From Anaerolineales bacterium (lineage in GTDB: Bacteria; Chloroflexota; Anaerolineae; Anaerolineales; E44-bin32): DNA of 64,000 nucleotides. The position numbers and the translations under genes are program-made. Each line of letters opens with the position of its first letter. Within the stretch, counting starts at the first letter, position 1. The notes under the pieces were generated by a model. That model was not told where the DNA came from and did not search any database. It saw only the letters and a list, made by a program, of their open reading frames with translations. The stretch is taken from the NCBI GenBank assembly GCA_029210945.1, contig JARGGH010000015.1, positions 1 through 64,000 on the forward strand. Reading direction: 5' to 3'. Of the stretch, positions 42,411 to 50,073 are shown piece by piece.

Positions 42411-42411
42411 A

Positions 42412-43155
42412 TCAACTCCGTCTGTCGCCTGGAGTTAACCGGCGGTGTTCGAAGAGCACCTGCCACACACGCAGTGCGGCTTCCACTTGGATCCGGAAGG
42501 ACATCTTGGACTGACCTATCCTGCGATCCTCAAAATAAATTGGCGTCTCGACTAGTTGATATCCAAGCTTCTGTGCTACGTAAGCCATTTCGACCTGGAA
42601 GACATAGCCGTTGGAGCGAATCCGATCGAGGGGCATTCCTGCAAGCGTGTCATGTTTCCAGATTCGAAATCCCCCCGTCGTGTCCCTTATGTCCAGGCCT
42701 AGAATCCTCCGGGCGTAATAATTGCCGAACCACGAGAGCAGCACCCGACCAACCCCCCAGCGCTCATCAAGTCGTCCACCAGGGATATAACGGGAGCCAA
42801 TCACGGCATCACAGTCAGGAAGAAGCTGCATGAACTGAGGGATGTAGTCGGGGGAGTGTGAGAAATCTGCATCCATTTGACCGATGACCGGGGCGCCAGA
42901 GGCCAGCGCTCGCTTGAAACCTTCGATGTATGCGGTGCCGAGACCTAGTTTGCCTGTGCGGTGAAGGACTTCAAAGCGACGTGGATTTTCTTCTGCCAAT
43001 CGATCCGCAATCTTGCCTGTCCCGTCGGGAGAATCATCGTCAACGACAAGGATTGAGATCTCAAGCCCGGGGAGTTCCCATAACGCTGCAGCCAGAACAG
43101 GTAAGTTCTCCGCTTCGTTATAGGTGGGGATTACGATCGTTAACCTATCATCCAT
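42412..43155 (-). CDS. Polyprenol-phosphate glycosyltransferase (Dpm1-like GT2)
   Basis: 247 residues. GT-A fold family 2: [11 protein letters not shown] at the N-terminus, [11 protein letters not shown], the metal-binding DADFSHSP (about residues 95-102), and RIGQSKMSF near the C-terminus, all typical of dolichol/polyprenol-phosphate mannose synthases. They make polyprenyl-P-mannose (or glucose) at the cytoplasmic face for later glycan transfer outside. No C-terminal membrane segments, so it is peripheral. Same strand as the V4R and Roadblock genes upstream; convergent with rsmA. Confidence 0.92.
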   Translation of the reverse strand: MDDRLTIVIPTYNEAENLPVLAAALWELPGLEISILVVDDDSPDGTGKIADRLAEENPRRFEVLHRTGKLGLGTAYIEGFKRALASGAPVIGQMDADFSHSPDYIPQFMQLLPDCDAVIGSRYIPGGRLDERWGVGRVLLSWFGNYYARRILGLDIRDTTGGFRIWKHDTLAGMPLDRIRSNGYVFQVEMAYVAQKLGYQLVETPIYFEDRRIGQSKMSFRIQVEAALRVWQVLFEHRRLTPGDRRS

Positions 43156-43184
43156 CCGTCAGTTTCTCGCTTTTCCAGATCCGG

Positions 43185-43772
43185 TCAAGTCGGTCTGATC
43201 GAAAAGGTGCAGCTGGTATCACCCGCCGCAAGGCATCCGGTTTCGATGACTTCATACCGACCTCCCGGATCTCGCTCTGAGAGCAGAGCTTCTATCCACC
43301 CGATGCATGCCTGGCACATAGGTTCATCGACGGTTCGTCCAACGCAATTAGGGCAGCGATCAAAGGCAAGCACAATTTCATCGTCCGATTGCCCCAGGCG
43401 AATTTGATCCAGATCCTCGATTGAAAAGAGTCTCGCAAATGCTCGTAAAGAGTGTTTGAGCGTCGCTTCAGGTGATGCATGCTCATTGCTGATCTCTTCG
43501 ATTGAGATTAACGCGAGGCCCACTTGTTCTAAAGAGCGACGGGATGCTCTCCGAGCAAGGTTCCGGCCCATTCGCTCACCATAAATATCTTCCACCGATT
43601 TCTGGAGGAGCGAAAATTCCTCATACGTGACCTCTCTCGAGTCATTGGCAAGGGGGTAGCTCTCGATCCATCCGGAAAGTGACGAATGGTTAAGAAACGC
43701 TTTGACCCCATTCTCTCCAAGTAGGTCCTCAAGTGCGAGCAAGTAGGATCGGATCAGTGTGTTAGGGAGCAT
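43185..43772 (-). CDS. V4R-domain protein
   Basis: 195 residues from the ATG at 43772 (weak ribosome site; the open frame to 43895 overlaps the Roadblock gene). The C-terminal half matches the V4R (4-vinyl reductase) domain, a small-molecule binding fold: CPNC and CQAC pairs near residues 137-158, then YEVIETGCLAAGDTSCTFSI at the end. The N-terminal half (LIRSYLLALEDLLGENG) is helical. Stand-alone V4R proteins are thought to sense hydrocarbons or other ligands. It lies 43 nt downstream of the Roadblock gene, so a sensor/regulator pair is possible. Confidence 0.78.
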   Translation of the reverse strand: MLPNTLIRSYLLALEDLLGENGVKAFLNHSSLSGWIESYPLANDSREVTYEEFSLLQKSVEDIYGERMGRNLARRASRRSLEQVGLALISIEEISNEHASPEATLKHSLRAFARLFSIEDLDQIRLGQSDDEIVLAFDRCPNCVGRTVDEPMCQACIGWIEALLSERDPGGRYEVIETGCLAAGDTSCTFSIRPT

Positions 43773-43815
43773 AGAGTTGGGTTCTGAGATCTCGGACAAG
43801 CGTAAGGAGATTGGT

Positions 43816-44187
43816 TTAGAGCAGCGAGAGGAGGTCTTCCGTCGCCCTGCGCATGTCAAGAAAAAGGAGCCCCACCTTCGCCTGCTGTCGAGCAAGCACC
43901 GTCAGAACGGCTTCATTCCCGATTGCCATCAGGATGACAAAACCACCTTTCCCGCGGATATAAACCTGATCCAGGTTTCCCCGGCCCAATTCGCCAGCAA
44001 TCCGTTCACCGAGAGAAAGCATGGCGGCAGACATCGCCGCGACGCGATCTTCTTCGACATCCTCTGGCAGAGCAGATGCCATCGTGAGGCCATCAACGCT
44101 GACGACCGCGGAGGCTTCGACATCTGGAGAAGATGCTTGTAAATCGCGTAAGCGTTCGACCATCTTCTCAGTCCGCGATATTGTCAA
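43816..44187 (-). CDS. Roadblock/LC7-domain protein
   Basis: 123 residues from TTG 44187, chosen because AGGAG lies 7 nt upstream. Roadblock pattern: DVEASAVVSVDGLTMASALP, RVAAMSAAMLSLGERIAGELG and VYIRGKGGFVILMAIGNEAVLTVLAR. In bacteria such proteins (MglB-like) act as GTPase-activating or scaffold dimers for small Ras-like GTPases. No MglA-type GTPase is nearby; the neighbour is a V4R protein. A TTGACA (44266-44261) and TACATT (44243-44238) promoter with a 17-nt spacer precedes it. Confidence 0.85.
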   Translation of the reverse strand: MTISRTEKMVERLRDLQASSPDVEASAVVSVDGLTMASALPEDVEEDRVAAMSAAMLSLGERIAGELGRGNLDQVYIRGKGGFVILMAIGNEAVLTVLARQQAKVGLLFLDMRRATEDLLSLL

Positions 44188-44237
44188 GGTAACGCTCCTG
44201 AAGTGAGTGGTTTGAAGGGCTGATTGAAAGCGGCCTG

Positions 44238-44266
44238 AATGTAGCATAGCGAAATTCAAGTGTCAA
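44238..44266 (-). promoter_or_regulatory. Promoter of the Roadblock/V4R genes
   Basis: On the minus strand a perfect TTGACA (-35), a 17-nt spacer and TACATT (-10), about 50 nt before the Roadblock TTG start. Confidence 0.55.
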
Positions 44267-44351
44267 GCAGAAAGGGAGCCTGCTCAAGGTGGAATGTTTG
44301 AGTATAATCTCACGGGTCCTGTCACCATGAAGTAATGATGCGGAGGTCTTG

Positions 44352-45020
44352 ATGCCGATTTGGCTGGAACACCAGATTGTTGAATTCTTGATGCGGGTCT
44401 TCGAGACGATGGGTTGGGGTGGTGTTGTCGTCATCATGGCTCTGGAGAGTGCAAACATACCGATCCCCAGCGAAGTGACGATGCCGTTATCGGGTTGGCT
44501 GCTCGTCCAGGCGCGTGGTGGCACGGCGTTGGACGCGCTTCTGTTGGGCGCGTTATGGGGTGGGGTGGGTTGTACGGTTGGCTCCTTGTTGTCCTACGCG
44601 CTGGGTGCCTGGGGCGGGCGCCCGCTGCTGGATCGTTACGGGAAGTATCTCATGGTCAGTCAACATGATCTGGACGTCGCCGATAAGTGGTTCTCCCGGT
44701 GGGGGGAGTGGACGGCGTTTCTCTCCAGGCTTCTTCCGATTGTCAGAACTTTCATCTCGTTCCCGTTAGGTGTCACGCGTGTGCGACTCTTACCGTTCAC
44801 GGTCTACACTTTTGTGGGATCCGCAATCTGGTGCGGCGCGCTCGCATACGGCGGTTTCGTTTTCGGATCCAGGTGGGAGGAGCTGCGTGCGATCATGCGA
44901 CCGTTCGATATTCCCATCGCGATCATCCTTGTTGCCGGATTCGTGTACTACGTTATCCACCACGTACGCCGGGGTGCCCGTAAGGCGGCCGATCAGGACA
45001 CGCCGGCGGAGGCTTCCTGA
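44352..45020 (+). CDS. DedA-family membrane protein
   Basis: 222 residues from ATG 44352, with GGAGGT 5 nt upstream and TATAAT at 44303-44308. DedA/VTT-domain proteins are membrane transporters or scramblases, for example for undecaprenyl phosphate. Visible: the re-entrant MALESANIPIPSEVTMPLSG (split over a conserved ExxxPxP segment), GCTVGSLLSYALGAWGGRPLL, and the SRLLPIVRTFISFPLGV (FxRxxPxxRT-like) motif, with four or five membrane segments. The acidic and Arg residues used for proton coupling in the family are present. It overlaps the convergent PrsW-like gene by 28 nt. Confidence 0.92.
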   Translation: MPIWLEHQIVEFLMRVFETMGWGGVVVIMALESANIPIPSEVTMPLSGWLLVQARGGTALDALLLGALWGGVGCTVGSLLSYALGAWGGRPLLDRYGKYLMVSQHDLDVADKWFSRWGEWTAFLSRLLPIVRTFISFPLGVTRVRLLPFTVYTFVGSAIWCGALAYGGFVFGSRWEELRAIMRPFDIPIAIILVAGFVYYVIHHVRRGARKAADQDTPAEAS

Positions 45021-46210
45021 GCGGTCTGAGTCTTCTGCTTGAGTAGATATCTTGGATATGTATGGAGACCGAATACCGCGCCCAATGCGAGCAAAGCGAG
45101 CACCACGCCTGACCCAATCACAACAAGGGTGATGCTGCTGCTGCCGGCCAAGCGTACTCCGGTCTCCTGGGATAAAAGCCCCAATCCCACACCGAGCGCA
45201 GCCAGATTCCAGAGACCATGTAATGCCACGGCGGAAAAGTAATGGTGCAGGGCAGGCCCCCATTTTTTCGATTTCAGCCCGCGGGCGAGACCTGAACTGA
45301 CGATGCCGGTTGTGAGCATGTGCATGAAGGTCGCACCGGCTCTTGCGATCATCAATGATGCCCATTCCTGGCCCGGCTGGGCAAGAAAAAAAGCCTCGAA
45401 GATCCCGTACGCCCCGCCGGCGACGGCTCCGCCCGCGAATGCGTAAAGCGGCGTAAGCCCCCGGTTCAATGTGGGCCAGAGGGCGATAGACTTAATAAAT
45501 TCCTCCAGAAGCGGTACGAAAACAGCGACAAACAAGACCACTCCCAGGATCAGCAGCGGCTGCTGGAGGAAAGCTTCGATCTGTTCATTAAGCTGCGCTT
45601 CACCTAACGGGGAAGTTGACCTCAACGGTTCAAGTAACTCGCTTGGATCGACCTCCGTCCATACATAGGCAAGCAGAAGCAAAAACAGTGGGATTGCGGT
45701 GAGCAGCTCCAGTAAGAGGGCGAGCAGTGGCGAGGCCCACAACCCGCCGCTGAAGTAACCCCAGATCCTACGCCACGGGATCACAGGGAGCGTGCGCACG
45801 ATATAAAGCGACATGAAAAGCATCGGTGTGGTCGCAGCGATGACGTGTGCGATAGGCTCAAGAAATGAAGGCAGAATATTAAACTCACGGCTCAGCGCGC
45901 CAAGGGCTAGTGAAAATGGAAATCCAATACCGATGGTAAAGAGCAATGGGGAGATCGATTTGCTGAATAGCGGGGCCTGGCCGTTCACCGAGCGGTAGCT
46001 CAAATAGAGTCCCGGGAGGGTGAGCAAACCCATGCTCCCAAAAATGACGGCGATCGTCCAGGCGGCCTCTGCATTTTCGACGAGCTGCAGGAAGTTATTC
46101 ACGCCTGCGATGATCGCCATGCTCCCGGCCGCCATGATGCTGATGCCCAATGCGAGGATGCTGCCGACAAGCACGATGATGTCTAAAGCGTCACGTTCGG
46201 GCGCATCCAT
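44993..46210 (-). CDS. PrsW-like intramembrane protease
   Basis: 405 residues with about ten membrane segments. The hallmark EEFIKSIAL (about residue 210) corresponds to the EExxK motif of the PrsW/RsiW-site-1 protease family. FMHMLTTGIVSSGLARG and a HGLWNLAALG segment supply the downstream conserved His, Asn and related residues. In Bacillus PrsW cuts an anti-sigma factor. The substrate here is unknown. Its start overlaps the stop of the DsbA-like/cyclophilin gene (TAATG), so they are co-translated. Confidence 0.82.
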   Translation of the reverse strand: MDAPERDALDIIVLVGSILALGISIMAAGSMAIIAGVNNFLQLVENAEAAWTIAVIFGSMGLLTLPGLYLSYRSVNGQAPLFSKSISPLLFTIGIGFPFSLALGALSREFNILPSFLEPIAHVIAATTPMLFMSLYIVRTLPVIPWRRIWGYFSGGLWASPLLALLLELLTAIPLFLLLLAYVWTEVDPSELLEPLRSTSPLGEAQLNEQIEAFLQQPLLILGVVLFVAVFVPLLEEFIKSIALWPTLNRGLTPLYAFAGGAVAGGAYGIFEAFFLAQPGQEWASLMIARAGATFMHMLTTGIVSSGLARGLKSKKWGPALHHYFSAVALHGLWNLAALGVGLGLLSQETGVRLAGSSSITLVVIGSGVVLALLALGAVFGLHTYPRYLLKQKTQTAQEASAGVS

Positions 46211-47550
46211 TATTGCTCCTCGATTTCCACTGTGATGATCCTGTCCGCTGGTTCGAGCAACAGGTCTTCCAAGGGGTCTCTTGCTTCCAGCCCGGAAAGC
46301 AGCGACAGGCCTTCAATGACCTGGCCAAGGATCGGGCGGGCGCCATCCCATTCGGGCATGCTGCGCAGCGTGATCGCGAATCGACTGCCATTTGTGTCCG
46401 GCCCCGCGTTTGCCATCGCCAATCGCCCGGGACGGTCGAAGGACACCGCCGGATCGATCTCGTCCCGGATGAAGTAACCCGGACCGCCGAACCCGGTCGC
46501 GCTGGGATCCCCGCCTTCAACGTAGCTTCCCGGCACGACGCGGTGGAAAAGGGTCCCATCGAACCAGCCTTGCCGCGCAAGAAAGATGAAATTCGCCACT
46601 GCTGCCGGCGCTGATTCGGGAAAGAGCTGTACGACGAGTTCCCCTCCTGTCATTTTGATATGAGCCAGGTAGAGCGTGTCCGGATCAAGCTCAAGCTCCG
46701 GTCGCTGTTCATATTGCCGCCCGGCCAATTGCTCCAGTCTTATCGCCGCTTCGAGGTTTTTAAGCGTCGGTGAGGCACGAAACCACTCGCCGTTTAACAG
46801 CAAGAAAGGCGTCCCGGGGAGACCGGAATTCACCCCCTGACGGAATCCCTCCTCAACCATTCCAGCGTACACACCTGCACGTAGATCAGCGGCAACTTGA
46901 TCTCCGTCGAGACCCAGATCCGCAGCCGCCTCTTCGGACCAGGTAAGGAAATCTTGCGGGGAAAGTGTGCTCCAGACATCTTGCTGGTCGTAGAGCAGAT
47001 CGTGCATCGGCCAGAATGCATCCTGGTTGTCTGCGGATAACGCCAATTGCGCGGCCAGCCCGGCTTTGTCGTTCAGCACGAGCAACGGAAACTGGCGATA
47101 AATCACCTGGATCTCCCCGTGTCTTATGGTTCGCAACGCTTCTAAAGCTTGTGCGAGGTCGGCACAGGGGGGAGACTGAAAATCACAGTAAACAAGGAAG
47201 GAATAATCCGCATCATCCGGCCCTCGAAGCCAATCTTGTGCGGTGACTGGATCGAGCGGACGGATCGTCGCAGTAGGCGGTGCTGGATCCGGGGTGGGTG
47301 TTGCGGGCTTCGATGTGCTCGTTGGACCGAGCTGTGGCGCCGTTAAGCCTGTTGGCGCAGACGAAGCTTCCGGACCATTCTGGGTGTCAGAGCCTGTGCA
47401 CGCTGAAAGAACCGCGGTCAGAGCAACCGCGAGCATAACAACGATCTTGAACCTCAGCGGTGAATGGATGATTAACCTTCTTTCAAATCCGACGGCGAAA
47501 AGCCGGCTGACGTCACTCCCCACGACTTTCGATTGGGCCATACCATTCAA
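46210..47550 (-). CDS. Lipoprotein fusing a DsbA-like domain and a cyclophilin
   Basis: 446 residues (TTG 47550 with GAGGTG upstream; ATG 47541 also possible). The N-terminus has a signal and lipobox (VLSACTGS), a Thr/Pro linker, then a DsbA-like thioredoxin domain (about residues 108-280) whose active-site motif reads SPPC instead of CxxC, so the attacking cysteine is a serine. A cyclophilin-type prolyl isomerase follows (about 295-445: TLFHRVVPGSYVEGGD, ITLRSMPEWDG, GQVIEGL). It probably helps fold exported proteins. The gene overlaps the upstream SDR gene by about 38 nt. Confidence 0.83.
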   Translation of the reverse strand: MNGMAQSKVVGSDVSRLFAVGFERRLIIHSPLRFKIVVMLAVALTAVLSACTGSDTQNGPEASSAPTGLTAPQLGPTSTSKPATPTPDPAPPTATIRPLDPVTAQDWLRGPDDADYSFLVYCDFQSPPCADLAQALEALRTIRHGEIQVIYRQFPLLVLNDKAGLAAQLALSADNQDAFWPMHDLLYDQQDVWSTLSPQDFLTWSEEAAADLGLDGDQVAADLRAGVYAGMVEEGFRQGVNSGLPGTPFLLLNGEWFRASPTLKNLEAAIRLEQLAGRQYEQRPELELDPDTLYLAHIKMTGGELVVQLFPESAPAAVANFIFLARQGWFDGTLFHRVVPGSYVEGGDPSATGFGGPGYFIRDEIDPAVSFDRPGRLAMANAGPDTNGSRFAITLRSMPEWDGARPILGQVIEGLSLLSGLEARDPLEDLLLEPADRIITVEIEEQ

Positions 47551-48244
47551 GAGGGATCACCTCTCCAGTGATGTAGAGCGATTCATCAGAGGCGAGGAAG
47601 ATGCATACGCCAACATGATCTTCAGGCTGGAGCATCTCGTCTTTGTTCTCGCGGATCTGCGCCCTGAAATTCGTGTCTGCTTTCCCGGGGGCAATCGCGT
47701 TTATCCGGATCCGGTCCGCCTTTCCCTCTTCTGCCGCCGCTTTTGTGAACCCGATCTGACCCCACTTGCTGGCACAATACGCGGATAAATAGGGGAAGCC
47801 CTTCAACCCACCGATCGAGGAGACGTTGATGATGGAGCCACCATGATTGGATTTCATTGGTTTCCAGACATGCTTCGTGCAGAGAAATGTGCCGATCAAG
47901 TTTACGGCGAGCACGCTTTCGAAAGATTTCTTCGGGACTCCGTAAACCGGTCGGATGTTTCCTACTCCGGCGTTGTTTACGAGGATATCGATTGATCCAA
48001 AGCGATCGATGGTCGCACCGATCAGGTTCCGAACCGATTCTTCATCGGATACATCTGTGACGTGCTCGAAAGCCTCGCCTCCATTCAGAATGATCTCCCC
48101 GGCGACAGCTTCGATCTCTGCCTGGGTTCGGGCAGCGACGACCACTTTAGCCCCTTCGGCGGCGAATCCGAACGCGATTGCACGGCCAATGCCTCTGCCT
48201 CCGCCGGTGATGATCGCCACCTTGTCCTTTAATCGTTCCATCAA
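47513..48244 (-). CDS. Short-chain dehydrogenase/reductase
   Basis: 243 residues. Classical SDR: the cofactor motif TGGGRGIGRA, NNAG (LVNNAGVGN), the catalytic Ser in INVSSIGG and YCASK (Tyr and Lys). The aromatic/basic pattern after strand 2 (AARTQ) suggests NADP use. Substrate unknown. It is the first gene of a minus-strand run that continues with the DsbA-like/cyclophilin and PrsW-like genes. A strong reading of the start is not possible (two adjacent ATG). Confidence 0.9.
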   Translation of the reverse strand: MMERLKDKVAIITGGGRGIGRAIAFGFAAEGAKVVVAARTQAEIEAVAGEIILNGGEAFEHVTDVSDEESVRNLIGATIDRFGSIDILVNNAGVGNIRPVYGVPKKSFESVLAVNLIGTFLCTKHVWKPMKSNHGGSIINVSSIGGLKGFPYLSAYCASKWGQIGFTKAAAEEGKADRIRINAIAPGKADTNFRAQIRENKDEMLQPEDHVGVCIFLASDESLYITGEVIPLEWYGPIESRGE

Positions 48245-48335
48245 ACCCTCCCGTGGTCTGAATTCTAGCAGGTTTGCATGTATTCAGTCGAGAGGGACCG
48301 GAGCGAGGCGAGAACGAGTCGCGCCCGTGAATCTC

Positions 48336-48364
48336 TTGTGGATGATTCGCGCATGCGGTATCCT
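48336..48364 (+). promoter_or_regulatory. Promoter of tRNA-Sec
   Basis: TTGTGG (48336-48341), a 17-nt spacer and TATCCT (48359-48364). The expected start lies at or just before the mature tRNA 5' end at 48378. The -10 is the same as that of the SRP RNA gene. Confidence 0.55.
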
Positions 48365-48377
48365 TAGCCAGATGTAC

Positions 48378-48471
48378 GGGGGTGGTTGGGTCCCGGTGGG
48401 CTCCCCGGTCTTCAAAACCGGTGGCGGGCCGTAAAACGGGCCGCGGTGGGTTCGACTCCCATCCACTCCCG
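48378..48471 (+). tRNA. selC: Selenocysteine tRNA (anticodon UCA)
   Basis: 94 nt. An 8-bp acceptor (GGGGGTGG 48378-48385 with CCACTCCC 48463-48470, one G-T pair) and a 5-bp T-stem (GTGGG-TTCGACT-CCCAT) give the 8+5 arrangement of bacterial tRNA-Sec. The anticodon loop CTTCAAA between CCGGT and ACCGG gives UCA, reading UGA. The long variable arm (about 48424-48443) and the extended D-stem also fit. CCA is not encoded. It requires SelA, SelB and SelD, none of which is in the window. Confidence 0.92.
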
Positions 48472-48497
48472 CCTTTTCTTTATAGCGATGTACATTA

Positions 48498-49721
48498 ATG
48501 AGGGATGGCATGGAAAGAAGCCCGGTGGAGCTCGCAGATCGCTTACGCCCCCTCGTTGAAGAGGTCATGCATCTCAGCGATGTGACACTCGGAAACGAGC
48601 AGCTTGGCTTTGCAGTCCGTTTCAGGGGTGAGTTGCTGCGTGGATCTGAGGAGGCGTTCGACCGGCTGGACCCGTCATTCGCCCGGGAAGGTGCGACCCT
48701 GCTCTTTCGCAAGGAGGATGGGCAAGACACGGTGCTGGCGCTGTCCGGGGTCATCAATCCTGACCCGTCTAATGCGCTGGTGAACGCGGCATTATTTGTG
48801 TTGACGTTGGCCAGCATGGTGTTTGCAGGTGCATTGTACGGGCTGGAAGGACCTATTGACCAGAGCTCCGGGGGGATCTTCCGTGCGATCGTCGCTAATA
48901 TTCCCAACGGTCTTGTGTTTGCTGGAAGCTTATTCGCGATCCTTGGCGCGCACGAATTCGGGCATTACCTGGCAGCACGTTACCACAAATGCGCTGTGAC
49001 GCTGCCGTACTTTTTACCGTTCCCAGGGAGTTTGTTCGGCACACTGGGGGCGTTCATCAGGCTCAAAGAACCTCCCCGCAACCGTAAGGTGCTTCTCGAT
49101 ATTGGTCTCTCCGGCCCATTGGCTGGTCTGGTTGTCGCCATACCCATTCTGCTGATCGGTCTGGCGACATCCCCACTGGGCAGCTTGCCGCTCAACCTGG
49201 CGGCTGAAACGGGCAGCATCCAGGAGGGGAACTCGCTCCTCTATCTGGCTGCCAAGTTCGTGACGAAGGGTGCGCTGCTTCCGGAGCCGCTGCACTATGC
49301 CGGCCTCTCGCCGGTTGTTTATTGGATCCAGTACTATTTTCTTGGCACCCCGACGCCATTCGGAGGCACGGATGTGTTTCTGAACCACATGGCCTGGGCA
49401 GGCTGGGCAGGGCTCCTCGTGACGGCGCTGAATCTCATCCCGGCTGGCCAGCTGGACGGAGGCCACACAATCTACGTCCTTGTCGGTGATACGGCCCGAC
49501 GTATTTGGCCGCTGATCGTGGTGGCGTTGGTCTTGCTGGGCTTCGTCTGGTCTGGATGGTATCTCTGGGCGGTCATGATCTTCTTGCTCGGCAAGACCTA
49601 TGCTCAGCCGCGCGACGAAATTACCACGCTGGATCCAAAACGGCGCGCTTTAGCCATTTTTGGCTTGATCGTTTTCGTGCTTGTGTTTATCCCTGTGCCC
49701 TTGAGAGTATTTGGGGGTTAG
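48498..49721 (+). CDS. Site-2 protease (M50) family, EGY1-like
   Basis: 407 residues. A soluble N-terminal domain of about 95 residues is followed by about seven membrane segments with the zinc site GAHEFGHYLAARY (HExxH, near residue 155) and the third ligand region NLIPAGQLDGGH (near residue 320). This long-N-terminal architecture is like the cyanobacterial/plastid EGY proteases. Such enzymes cut transmembrane regulators inside the membrane. The substrate here is unknown. It starts 27 nt after tRNA-Sec. Confidence 0.9.
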   Translation: MRDGMERSPVELADRLRPLVEEVMHLSDVTLGNEQLGFAVRFRGELLRGSEEAFDRLDPSFAREGATLLFRKEDGQDTVLALSGVINPDPSNALVNAALFVLTLASMVFAGALYGLEGPIDQSSGGIFRAIVANIPNGLVFAGSLFAILGAHEFGHYLAARYHKCAVTLPYFLPFPGSLFGTLGAFIRLKEPPRNRKVLLDIGLSGPLAGLVVAIPILLIGLATSPLGSLPLNLAAETGSIQEGNSLLYLAAKFVTKGALLPEPLHYAGLSPVVYWIQYYFLGTPTPFGGTDVFLNHMAWAGWAGLLVTALNLIPAGQLDGGHTIYVLVGDTARRIWPLIVVALVLLGFVWSGWYLWAVMIFLLGKTYAQPRDEITTLDPKRRALAIFGLIVFVLVFIPVPLRVFGG

Positions 49722-50073
49722 CAGGTAAGCCCGGCCCGGTGGGGTTGCTCAGCGGTAACCGGAGCAGCCTGGCCTCTCCCCCGCAGGCCTTAGAAGAATT
49801 GCGGGCTGCCCAATCGAACAGCCTGACCCCTATCACCCCGAATTTGATATCCATTGCAGTTATGCACGGGAACCCGATAGACATTCGCGCAGCAGGTCGC
49901 CTGCAGTGACCAATCCAGCGTATTGTCGACGAACATGATGCTGTGAGTGATGAGTGAAACCCAACCCATGAGCTGTCCGGGATCAGGAATTTTGTGCAAG
50001 AGGAAATGATCCCGGTCCCACCTTCAAATAAGGTCAATGTTTTGATCGTTATGTTTTTTGGGGTCGCGCCGGA
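49722..50073. other. Intergenic stretch with one hairpin
   Basis: 352 nt without a credible gene between two convergent genes. The only structure seen is an 8-bp stem, GGTTGCTC (about 49743) / GAGCAGCC (about 49762), without a T-run, perhaps part of termination for the site-2 protease gene. An A/T-rich patch precedes the GH15 stop on the minus strand. Confidence 0.4.

Noticed and set aside
48284-48907. A 207-residue minus-strand open frame across tRNA-Sec
   Set aside because: It overlaps a well-supported tRNA and the start of the site-2 protease gene and has no recognisable domain.
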